Shown piece by piece: positions 25,501-36,510 of a stretch of DNA of 64,000 nucleotides. The position numbers and the translations under genes were made by a program. Origin of the DNA: Channa striata. Taxonomy: Eukaryota > Chordata > Actinopteri > Anabantiformes > Channidae. Under the pieces are notes generated by a model, which saw only the letters and a program-made list of their open reading frames with translations, ran no database searches and had not been told where the DNA came from. The DNA lies in contig CM065175.1 in the NCBI GenBank assembly GCA_033026295.1, positions 14,707,837 through 14,771,836 of the forward strand. The letters run 5' to 3'. The stretch's first letter is position 1, and each line of letters begins with the position of its first letter.

Positions 25501-27157
25501 TTTTTTGGCAGGAATAATTGTGAGAAAGATGCTCTTATTGTAGGATGTGTGAACAGTTTTACATCAATATATGCTTCAATTCCTATTTTTGCAATTCTTG
25601 GATTTAAAGCAAATGAAAACTACAATGACTGCAGAAATTGGTATGTACCGTTGAGGTAATTGGGGTGTACAGTACTTTCAGCTGAATAATTATATAGCAT
25701 TAATATTAAACGTGCAAGTGACAATTATTCAATTACAAGTCAGACTGAGTGTTGTGATTAAACAGCCTCTGTCATTAAATTGGCCGTACAAGCAGTTGTA
25801 GTTAGTACAGTCGCTGAAGTATTAGTAGTATCTGATTCCAAATTTCTTGTTGTTTTTAGGAACATACTAAGATTGACAAATGCATTTAACATTGGGGATG
25901 AAAACATAACTCTTGAAAACTATGATGACTGGTTTAAATATCTCAACACAACTGATCCCTTAGAGGTTGAAAGCCTTAATCTAAAAACGTGTGATCTACA
26001 GACCTTTCTGGACCAGGTAAAACATACTTTACTTTCAAAATCCTAACTGTCTTATATCTAAAAGTATTGTTTTGATGTGTACAAGATCTTGTATCATATC
26101 ACACCTGTAGAGTGCCTCTGGAACTGGGTTGGCCTTCATCGTGTTCACCGAGGCAGTAATCAAAATGCCAGGCTCTCAGGTGTGGGCCGTGCTGTTCTTT
26201 GTAATGCTCTTCAGCCTGGGCCTGTCCTCCATGTTTGGGAATCTGGAGGGGGTCCTTACCCCTTTGCTGGACTTGCACGTTGTTCCACCCTGGATTCCTA
26301 AGGAAATTTTCACAGGTAAACCAAAAATGTGTCGGAGCAGCACAGAATTATTACAGGCATAAATAGGATTTCAAATTACTTTTACATGGTTAGATTGTGT
26401 ATACAGACCAATGTACTGTGAATCAAGCATATTAATCATCATACAAAGGAAATACAATTATATTTGCTATATTTTCCATTTTTTTATACATAGGGTTAAT
26501 GTGTCTTACCTCTTTTACTGTGGCCCTCATTTTCACGTTGGGCTCTGGAAATTATTGGCTGGAGATTTTCAACAGCTATGTGGGATCCATGCCTCTGCTT
26601 ATCATAGCGTTCTTTGAGATCATCAGTGTGGTGTACATCTATGGAATACAAAGGTCATATTGTAATTTATATCATTACTATATCTACAACATTACAAGGC
26701 ATATGAATAACTTAGAGAGTTTCTATTTGCTCACAGGTTTAATGATGACATTGAGTGTATGACCGGTCGGAGACCAAACATCTACTGGCAGGTCACGTGG
26801 CGCTTTATTAGCCCTTTCATGCTCTTGGTGGTTTTTGTGGCATATGTTGTGATTGAAGCAAAGAAAAGGCCAACATATAAAGCCTGGAACCCAAATTACG
26901 TAAGAAACACGTCAATTTTCACTGTGTGGAATTAGTTTAAAGTGGCAAAAAGTGACTGCACCATTTCACCCCCACAGGTGAACTTCCCACTTGCTGATGT
27001 TCAGCACTATCCTGAATGGGTTTTTGTCATCTGTGTGCTCTTATCTGTTCTTCCTGTTGTCTCCATACCTCTTGTGGCTTTCTACAAATTTGTGGGCTTC
27101 CTGAAGAAGTACATCATAAACCAGCACCACCAAAATCCATATGCAAATGAGTTCTGA
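22575..27157 (+). CDS. slc6a18: Sodium-dependent neutral amino acid transporter B0AT3-like
   Basis: Twelve coding exons: 22575-22749, 24280-24420, 24539-24676, 24770-24951, 25103-25213, 25306-25418, 25512-25640, 25860-26016, 26111-26315, 26494-26653, 26737-26899, 26978-27157. They join in frame without a stop to give 617 residues (human SLC6A18 is 628). The start ATG follows CAAA and opens MTRDEELMDGDAG; exon 1 carries GLGNVWRFPYLCQIYGGG. Features closer to SLC6A18 than SLC6A19 are WLDAATQIFFSLSLAFGG, SASGTGLAF, GNYWLEIF, MTGRRPNIYWQVTWR and YKAWNPNY. The family has twelve membrane helices and takes up neutral amino acids with sodium at the brush border, needing ACE2 or collectrin for surface expression. 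Exons 2, 4, 5 and 7-11 equal those of slc6a19 in length, so the pair arose by tandem duplication. All donors are GT. Orthology rests on remembered sequence plus gene order, since the mammalian pair is adjacent too. Confidence 0.93.
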
Positions 27158-27439
27158 CATACAGAATTGTAAATGAAAAAACAAAATCTTTCTTGTCTGA
27201 TTGGTTGCCAGGGCTGCCAAAGGGCCATGTGAGTACTGTGTTCATTCATTTAGTAGGAACAAGGGAAACAAAGACAGTGTTCCTAACTGTTTTTATGTTT
27301 TAAGTTGTTCTATTATATGGCAATAAGCAACATCATGACATTATGACTAGTGCCAGCTGTAATTGCAGTATATTTGGTAAATGTACAAGATGTTTGACTG
27401 AATATACATTTGACTACATCTGTACTGTGTCAATATTTG

Positions 27440-27445
27440 AATAAA
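27440..27445 (+). other. slc6a18: Polyadenylation signal of slc6a18
   Basis: AATAAA lies about 283 bases after the stop codon and is the first canonical signal downstream. Confidence 0.6.
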
Positions 27446-28528
27446 GAAAGACAACCATTTATTTCCTGAGTTGTGAATGAAAACGACTATCACAGTCTGA
27501 TAGACAATGTTATTTTTGATTGAAATATTTTTCTGTACATATATTCATTTACCAGCATTTGTAGCGAGGGCAAGTTCCAATTAATTTATTAATCATATTT
27601 AATTCACATTACCAGCTGCCAAGACAACAACTTTTGTTTTGTGGCACAAACTGTTACTTACAAGTCTGAAAATGGATGTGTGTTGCACGATGGGGGCAAT
27701 ATGTCATTTTTTAATTTTGCCGTCAACAGCCCTTGTGCATGTATGAGAGTACTATGACTGTGCCTTGTGCGCCAGAGGGTGCATGCATGTGCTCACTGAC
27801 CATGCGTACGTGTGTGCATGTGTGTACTTTTTGTGGTGTGGGTGGACAGTGATATTGTCCCCCCAGTGTCACGTGCTTTGGAATATGCTGGCTGCCTTTG
27901 TTGTCCCTCTGCCTGTTCTGCTTTTCTGGCACTTTCATACAATGGTGCACTTGAACACAGTGATGTTATTAAGCCTTTCAACCTACTACAGCTTGAATTC
28001 CAGCTGTCAGGAATAGCTAGCATCCCGATGTAGGATACATGGCACAGGATACATCATTGAGGAACAACAGCAAGAACTGAGTGTAACATCGGAACAAAGG
28101 TGACTATTGACTCTGCACTGACTTACTTTAACGTTTACTCACTTTACAGACATCTATGGGTATATGCAAGATGTCATGATAATGCTACTTTTAGTATTAT
28201 GATATTTATGTCCGTTGAAATATGTTTGAAATACCTGGTTTTATTGTTACTGTTAAATAATCTGTCTTGTTGAATATCATCAGCCAATATTTAAGTCATT
28301 TGTATATTTGAAAAATCTGTTGTGACTGAAGTCAAGATGTGAAGACGTAATTAAAAACATTAGGTTGATGGCAAAGTAAGTAAGTACTTAGTGTCTAGTT
28401 AGTTACTAGACTGACTGCTTGATACTATATTAATGTTGTCTAATTCATTTTACAACAAAGTGATTTAAGTAGAACGACCTCATGCCATTGTCTTTTAATC
28501 TAAGTGAGTGAGTATTGTTGCCTACAGG
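27446..28528. other. Intergenic DNA before the ferroportin-like gene
   Basis: About 1.1 kb without a recognisable gene. It includes a T/G-rich stretch (27,775-27,850) with repeated GTGTGCATG-like phrases. Overlapping short frames on both strands there look like chance. Confidence 0.6.
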
Positions 28529-28535
28529 TATAAAA
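28529..28535 (+). promoter_or_regulatory. TATA box of the ferroportin-like gene
   Basis: TATAAAA lies 76 bases before the chosen start codon. With the usual spacing, transcription would begin near 28,560 and leave a leader of only about 50 bases. An out-of-frame ATG at 28,552 would then lie outside the transcript. Confidence 0.5.
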
Positions 28536-28610
28536 CACTGTACTATCAACAATGGAACAAGGGTGCGACAAGTTCAAACGTTTTTTTGACCTTCAATCCC
28601 ACTCTAGGCA

Positions 28611-31600
28611 ATGTCCCAGCAAGCAGATGCCTCCCAGTGTGGGGGGGTCGTGGTCGAATTTGAGTCTGATGACATTAGGGATGCGAGAGCTAAAAAAGCT
28701 AGGAGTATACCAGGTGAACTCAATTTTAAATCCAATGGAAAACTGTGCAGTGTTTTTTTTCAAAGTAACGTGTGCTTATTTGATTCTCACGCATTTCCTT
28801 GTAAGGTTCAGCTCTTATCTACCTCAAGGGTCCCAAGTTTCTCATCTATGTCAGTGGAGCATTGTCAATGTGGGTAAGAATGAATTCCTGAAGAAACGTG
28901 ACTCCTGGAGCATTAGTTTAGACACCAAAAATGCAAATAACTCCAAGATGGTTCATTTACTGTAACGAATGTGACAACATGTAATCTGCATCTTGCGAGA
29001 CAACCTGTGATGACAGTCTTTCATGTTGAATTAAATAGGGCGACCGCATGTGGCACTTTGCGATCTCCGTCTTCCTGATTGAGCTATACGGCCGCAACCT
29101 GCTGCTGACTGCAGTGTTTGGATTGGTAGTGGCCGGGTCGGTGCTCCTGCTTGGGGCTTTGATTGGAGACTGGGTTGATCGCAATCCCAGGAATAAAGGT
29201 GAACAACAATTTCACACCCCTTTAAAAATTGTGCAGTATTTCAGAGGGGTGGTGTACATCAGTGGATTTCAATCTTGAGCTTACTAGTTTGCTGGTTTCC
29301 TATACCGCCAAGTGGTAAATTGCCTTCACCTGATGTCTTGAGTGTAAATCAGTCCCTGATTGCTGGGCTCAACACTGGCAGGCCTCAAGGCACAAGGCTC
29401 ACAGTCACTTGCTCAAACATTTCATGGCCAGCATAGACAGATATGAGTTTTCACATTATCTTTGTTGTGAGAGTCTAAATCAGCTTTTCTTGTCCTCTAT
29501 TTTAGTTGCACATGCGTCTCTTTTCATTCAGAACATCTCAGTGACAGTATGTAGCATTGTGCTTATGTTGGTCTTCTTATATAAGCAAAGGATTGAACAG
29601 ATCTGGGACGGATGGCTTACCGTGAGTAGACAACATATTTGACTAATACATTACATGACTTGAAAATTAAACAGATGAGTTATTGCTGCTGTTGTTCCCC
29701 CTGTCCTGTGTCCCTGTTGTCTCTGCGTCTGAGTTTGTGGCTACTCTGTGCTGTCCTAGTAACATGTTGCATCGCAAAACTTACACAAGGTGGTTTGTTA
29801 TACGGTGGTGATCATCCTGGCAGATGTGGCAAACCTTGCAAGCACAGCACTGACCATTGCCATTCAGAGGGACTGGATTGTGGTTATCACTGGCTACAAC
29901 CGAGGTCACCTAGCTGGTGAGGGGGATTCATTGTGTTAATACACATGTTGGTTTGGATTTCATTTTTGCATCAGTGCTTGTGCAAAAAAATTGTCTAGTG
30001 GAAGCTCATAAACCTCTGTCTTTGATCCTTACAAAAGGAATGAATGCGACCATGAGGCGTATAGATCAGGTGACTAACATCCTGGCCCCACTCGCAGTGG
30101 GACAGGTCATGACCTTGGCTTCCAATGTGGTTGGCTGCGGCTTTATCCTGGGTTGGAACCTTGTGTCTCTCATCGTGGAGTTCTTCTTCTTGTCAAGGGT
30201 GTATCGCATCGTCCCTGCTCTTTCAGTCAAACCGCCAGCGATGGAGGTGGATGAAGTGTATTTCGAGAGGAGAAGCTCACAAGGTATGCAAAGAGCCTTT
30301 TTTAATGAACAGAGGATGTTCTTTAAGAGCAACAGCATCATAAGTCCAACACACACTTGTAGATTTTAAGAAATTAACTAGCTATAAATGTGTCAAAAGT
30401 TGTAACAATACGTTTTTGAGTTGTGTGGTGGCAGGAGTGATGGGCAGATACCTTTACGGGTGCTGATATAGTGAGATATGAGTGAGAGGATTTTAATTTT
30501 ACCTCGGCCTGTGATGTTGTTCAAACTGATGCAGTGAAGTAATGGGTGAAATTCCTCTTCATCAGGAGAAGATAATGTTGCACCACCTCAACTTCTGACA
30601 GAAGGAAACTGCAACACCAGCCTGCACCTCAAAGAAATGGCCAACCTGCCACTGTGTTTCCAGAGATTCCGCTGGCTGGTGAGCACGTGTAAGGACGGCT
30701 GGAGAGCCTACTATCGCCAGCCTGTCTTCCTCGCAGGAATGGGCCTGGCTTTTCTTTACACAACCGTTCTGGGCTTTGACTGCATCACCACTGGTTACGC
30801 ATACACTCAGGGAATAAGTGGCTCGCTCCTTAGCCTGCTGATGGGCGTATCGGCCATCACGGGGCTTTTGGGCACTGTACTGTTCACTCGGCTCAGAAAG
30901 ACCTACGGCCTGGTTAATACCGGCATCATCTCAAGCTGCCTCCATCTGGGCTGCTTGCTGCTGTGTGTGTGCTCTGTGTTTGCTCCTGGCAGCCCAATGG
31001 ATCTTAGTTTGCTGATGCCCTATATTACCTTCAACTCATCTATTGACTTTGGAGGGATGGCAAGTCAAAGGCAAAAACACACCAATTCTCTGAGGGGAGG
31101 CAGCAATCAGCCGCTGCTGCCCGACCGCTCCTCCATTCACTGGACCAACAACACGGTGCTTTTTGACAATGTGCCCACTGGCACCGCACCAGAATCTTAC
31201 ATATCCATTATCCTGCTGTTCTTGGGAGTCATCACAGCCCGCATAGGTGAGTAGAGAGCCAATCAAACCCGACCTGTTTTAAAGGACACATAAATGTGAA
31301 TTCATACGGGTGTGAATATTACACCATACTGATATGCAATGTGTTCAATTTTAGTCAGTGTATTGTCTGTAAAATAACACATACTTTGTAAAAGGTCTAC
31401 TTCAGAATATAAAATAGCCACTGAGTATTCTTGTAAATAATTTTATACATTCAGAGTATTTTTATATAAATATGTAAAGGTCAGCATCATCATTAGTGAC
31501 CAGCCAACTTTTAAACCCCTCTGACATCTGTGTTTTAGGTCTCTGGTCCTTCGATTTGACAGTGACCCAACTTCTGCAGGAGAACATCTGTGAGTCGGAG

Positions 31601-31798
31601 AGAGGTGTGGTAAACGGCGTGCAGAGCTCCATGAACTACTTGATGGACCTGCTTCACTTCATCATGGTGATCTCTGCTCCGCAGCCGCAGCACTTTGGCA
31701 TCCTAGTAATCATTTCTGTAATATTCATTACCACTGGGCACACTATGTACTTCCTGTATGCACACAAAGCTCAGAAAAAACGCCGCCTCGACACATAG
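28611..31798 (+). CDS. slc40a1: Ferroportin-family iron exporter (solute carrier family 40)
   Basis: Eight coding exons: 28611-28713, 28812-28873, 29039-29198, 29506-29621, 29790-29916, 30038-30283, 30566-31246, 31539-31798. All have GT-AG borders and join in frame to give 584 residues (human ferroportin is 571). Hallmarks are GDRMWHFAISVFL, TAVFGLVVAGS, QRDWIVV, RRIDQVTNILAP, GFDCITTGYAYTQG and DLLHFIMVI. Ferroportin is the only known vertebrate iron exporter, a plasma-membrane protein with two metal sites and hepcidin control. The residues equivalent to human Asp39 and His43 (site 1) are Asp57 and His61. Those equivalent to Cys326, which also binds hepcidin, and His507 (site 2) are Cys344 and His538. 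Human Tyr64 is Phe82 here. The extracellular loop before exon 8 is about 13 residues longer and has an NNT glycosylation site. The symbol names the family: this may be a second teleost paralogue rather than the slc40a1 orthologue. Confidence 0.88.
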
Positions 31799-33067
31799 GG
31801 AGCAGACGTGACCCGTATAATCCAGGCATGAGATGCTTACCGGCACTGACTTCACTCTGCGCCTGTGAAATGAATGTCTCCCTCCTGTTCCTTCAGCAAT
31901 CTTATTGCAACACTCCACTCTTAACTTAGCCATTCATTTCAGTACAACTCAGCAAGTGCCTGTCCCACCTTGGTTGCTTTCTTCCCGGCAAGGCCACGTG
32001 CAACTGCAGCAAACAAGAACTAAGGTGAAGTAGAGTGGGGTCATGCTCTCCCCTTGTGTAGATACGTTGAGGTGGGTTCCTCCAGGGGAAATGTCCTAAT
32101 CTAATGTACAACAGGACACAAAGATTACAGGCACCGGCACAGGCCTTTGCAGACACTCTACTGCAAGGCTTTCCTCAAACACGCCTGTTGACAGACATAG
32201 CTTTATGGATGGGAGAACGGATGGATGAAGGACATATTTTCTAACCTTCGCTCAGTAAAGGACTGATGTTGGGCAGAAAACTTATATAACAATATGTGGA
32301 AATACAAACAAGGTAAGACAGTACTTTCACAAGTGGCATCAATGTAACTGATCCGTCCACTTGGAAATATTCCAGGATGTCCATAAAGGAACATAAAGGG
32401 AACTTGATGTGAGACTGTTTGATACTTAAAAAGAAAAAACAAAGAGCACAATCCCCACCTCCCTTTTAATGGACAAAAGTGAAAGGACAAAGCATTTCCT
32501 TCCCCTGGTTTGTTTCTATGTGGATGAATCAAGAAAACATGGGCCTTTCTTTGAAACATGTACACCAGGCTTATAGATTACAAGTCAGTCAATTTCAATA
32601 CCAGCTATATATTCTAGTTGCTTGTGTAGTTTGAAAAGTAAAAAAACGATTCCAAACATTCTTTCCTCCCCAAATAAAGAGTGGTATTAATGGTTTAATG
32701 GAAATCCAAGAGGAAAGCACTCTTCATTTTGTGACATGTTTGAAATCAGTGATAAGTGTGTGTAAATACAAATGTTGATCACTCCTATCGGCAGTGTTGT
32801 ACAGTATTACACTTTGCTTCATTCTTTTGTAGTTCTGATGAACTTAACATTATCTTACCTCAACTAAGAACAAGAACACTGATGGGAATATGACTAGGGA
32901 ATTGCTCTCAGCTACTACATGTTATCATATCTCCTACATGTACAGTGGAAATGACATCACATTTTTGTCAATCAAAACCAACATATCTCAATATATTTGT
33001 ATAATTTTCCTGTGAAACCTTCCTTATTGTATATTGTCCTTTACTTTTTCAGACTGACATTGATGAT

Positions 33068-33073
33068 AATAAA
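33068..33073 (+). other. Candidate polyadenylation signal of the ferroportin-like gene
   Basis: AATAAA about 1.27 kb after the stop codon. The intervening sequence has no gene I recognise and fits a 3' untranslated region, although an earlier non-canonical signal is possible. Confidence 0.4.
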
Positions 33074-33148
33074 AATGACTAAAGATGAGCTTTGGCCTCG
33101 ATTCCTCTAATCATAATAATCAAATAAATATTTCCAAAGTAAAAAGGT

Positions 33149-33366
33149 TTCCTTCCAGAGTCCAAAGAAATGCATGTTGGGTCAACCTGTGAGTCTAAAT
33201 TGCCTGTAGGTGTGAGTGTGAGTGGTCTGTCGGTGTCTCTCTGCGTTGGCCCTGACTGGTGACCTGTCCCGGCTGTTTCCTGCCTCTCACCCACTGACAG
33301 CTGGAATAAGCTTCAGCCCCATGTGGCCCTCAACAGGAGAAGTGCTTAAATTTATGGATCCATCCA
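33149..33366. repeat. Dispersed teleost repeat fragment
   Basis: The stretch contains ordered phrases of a well-known interspersed sequence in fish: AAATTGCCTGTAGGTGTGAG, then GGCCCTGACTGGTGACCTGTC, then CTGGAATAAGCTTCAGCCCC, then GGATCCATCC. It is old and diverged. The frame open through part of it (33,222-33,536) is not treated as a gene. Confidence 0.6.
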
Positions 33367-36300
33367 TCACAACTGTGTGTTACATCACTGTAACAGTGGA
33401 ATTATTCCAATCAAATCTACAGACAATAGTGTTACTCCCCGGAGAAAACATTTCCAGAATCCTTACATGTAACTCCCTATTAGAGATGTTTGTAGAGTGT
33501 AAAGACAAATCATCTAGTACCATATTTCTATTTTAACCATATTTCTTGTTAGGAATTATTTTAATACAATATATTTTCTTGCATTCTGTTGGACAACATA
33601 GGCTTAAAAGACCCTAATAAGCATTGACAAAGTTTTTTTTCTAGGGCAAATTAATCAGAGCTACAACACTTTGATGGATCTGTTGACTGACAAATAAATC
33701 ATCTGCAACTATTCTGTCAACAATCATTTCAAACTTTGCTCTCTATCTTTTCAAATGTGTTTAAGACAATAGACTTATTTATTTAGGGTGGCTGAGGTAA
33801 ATAGCTTTGTGAAAAAATAAAATTTTATTTTTACATTTCGTAAACAAAAAATCTGGAATTTAATGTTAATTTCAGCTTTAAAATTAGAAAATAGAATCAA
33901 ATGCATTACTGATACAAAAGGCAAGTGTACCTGTAACTGTAATATGGTAAATTAATTTCAAAGTTGTGTCTCCCAGAAGATCAGATATGTTGCACTTACA
34001 CAGAGGTGTAGACGACAGTATGTGGTTGCTACAATATTAGCCTTAATCCCTTTGAAATCCCATGTATGATTCATACTGTCCCCATCACGGACCACGCAAA
34101 TTAGCCTCCATGTCTGAAGAACTCTGTCTGTGACCCCATTTCTCGTGTGTTTGAAAAATACAGAAAAGTAGCCTAATAATAAAGGAAATCAAGATCCCAT
34201 TTAGCATCTACCCATTGTAGTTCGGACGGGGAATACTGTAATGAGCTCAGTGGAGTTTCATCACTTTCCCCCTTTTTTGCAGCACTGCAGGCCTCCAGTA
34301 AAAGTGTGCCTGGTTGTCATGGTAGTCCCTGGTTAAAGACACAAGTGTAAGAGCACGCGAACAAGTCTTTAGGCATTTTCGCTTTGCATTTCATTTACTT
34401 GAAAAACTGGGTCAGTGGTAACACATTAAAGCTGGAGTTGTCCTCCTGGCTTTGCCTCGCTAAAGAAAATTCACTGGGAAGAAACAGGAAGTTAGACAAG
34501 GTTGTTTTTAGATATTCTGGGTCAATTATTTCCTTAGTTTCCTTCCTGTTGTAAAAATATGTACCATATATAATAACATACTACCAAAATATGGTGACAT
34601 AACGTATGCCAGGTTTAGTACAGTATTTTAAAAGGTTAAAACGTTAAAATGTCATAATGTGGTATAATGCATCAATTAATCAATAAACATTTTACTAATC
34701 AATGGGATAATCTTCAGAGTACTTGCTTGTCATATTAATACTGCCAATAACAACTGATGAACAAGGCTTTAACTTTGACTTTTGAATATTCTTTAAAGAT
34801 TATTTATTTAGTGGAAGTCATAAAGACAAAGCCTGTTGTCCACTTTTCTATTTGAGGGCAATGACACTCTCTCTGATCAGTTACTTCAAATGAAATAAAG
34901 ACCACAGTTGATTAATGTGACTCACGTCATATGAAAGAGAAACAGCAACTAGATACAAGGATCTTTTCCATTTCATGCTGCATCAGCAGTTTGAACAGCA
35001 GCACAACTACAGTAAATAACTTTGCAAGGTCCCACTCAAGCATCGCACTGCTGACAGAGGTAAAAAAGATATAAGGATAATTCATAAATGGTAAATGGTG
35101 TATTTAACCCAGGCAACACGTGCACGAGCACATCTTGGCATCTACTATAACTAGTGTACTAGTAGTATTGTCTTTTACACCAACGTGGTTCTGCAGTAGA
35201 ATATATACAGAATAATAGCAAACTTTTCATAAAAATTCAAGGCAACTAAATATGGTGTATTTCAGCTGAATTCATCAATTACAATTCAGACATGATGGCA
35301 TGCTTTCAGTGTGAGCCTCTTTCACACGGGAGTATGAAGAAGAAGTAACTTCCACACGTAGCATCTAGTTTTGCTCTCAGTAATAGAGAACTCTGGGTGC
35401 ACAGTGTCCAACGGCTCAGCCTCGATTTGCATTTTCTATGAAGTTTAGCTTGTTTTTTATCTTTCAAAGCCTCCACCCATAAAAGAAAAATAAGGCATAA
35501 AGGCTGAGGCTGTATCACTCTTAGTGTGATCACACGACACATTAATCTAAAGCTGCTCAGTTTAAATAATGTGTGTGTTTAACTCCAAGGTAAAACTGGT
35601 TTTACTGGTTACTGATTGAAATATTCAGCTGAATGAGACTGGATGGAGTCATTAATTATTTCCCGATTCATTGGTGGGGAGAAACAATGGCAAAATTCAT
35701 TTGAAATTGTAAATTGTTCTACGTATTATGTACACTCATTCTTAATAAGAACAACAAAAGACAACTGCGGCTCATGGGAATCACCAAATAGTTGACTTCC
35801 ACGGTACAACACTGTGTCTGACAAAATAAAGATTATTGTGACGGGTTGCTTCTTTTCTGCAATTGGATTTCTTCAAGCTGAAAAGCTGTGAAGAACAGTG
35901 CCACCATTTTATAGACTAAATTATTATTAGGTTTTTTGAGAAATACATTTAGTTTTTACATAATTATTACAAAATGAGGTCAAATACCAATAAATGGTTC
36001 AATGTATCCAACAGAGAAATAACAAGATGACATTTTTGCTGCAGTGTTATTTTGTGATAAATACTGTATGTTCTGTGATATTTGTATCATTTCACTTTGG
36101 AAAAGTAGATTAATGTTTTACGTGACATTAAAATACAGTTATTCATCAGTTCAGTGCTTGTGCCAGAATGACAAACGTACAACATGCATCTCCACCCTAA
36201 CAAGAGTTTGACCTTCCCATGTAATGTTCCCTGCCCAGTCCTGAATCTTTCAGGAGATTTGAAACTTCCTTTTTGAGGCTTTTCAGCTCACCAGATGTTT

Positions 36301-36510
36301 CCTGAATTTAACTCACTCCCTTTCCTTAGGTGGTGAAAGGGAGGGAAAGACAAAAAGGGACGATGTCGCATTCACTTTCCTTTACCTCTGGGCTTCAGAG
36401 CTGACCAAGGCATGCGGCAACTGAGACATTTTCAGAGACAGAAGACGCCGTAACTTCAATAGACAGCAAACAAAGAAAAAGCCTTTTCCCCTTTTGGTAA
36501 AGTGCTATAG
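33367..36510. other. Intergenic DNA, possibly with unseen 5' exons of rapgef5
   Basis: About 3.1 kb of AT-rich sequence without a recognisable exon on either strand. The first rapgef5 exon seen begins at a splice acceptor, so an upstream exon or promoter must lie here or further left. A TAAATGGTAAATGG-like phrase near 35,090 may be a truncated fish repeat. Confidence 0.5.

Noticed and set aside
28622..28645. CAGTGT loop with a CCTCC/GGGGG stem, resembling an iron-responsive element
   Set aside because: It sits inside the coding exon and lacks the required bulged C below the upper stem.
28552..28965. 137-codon open frame overlapping exons 1-2 of the ferroportin-like gene
   Set aside because: It is in another frame, reads through real introns and does not match the family; the 28,611 frame does.
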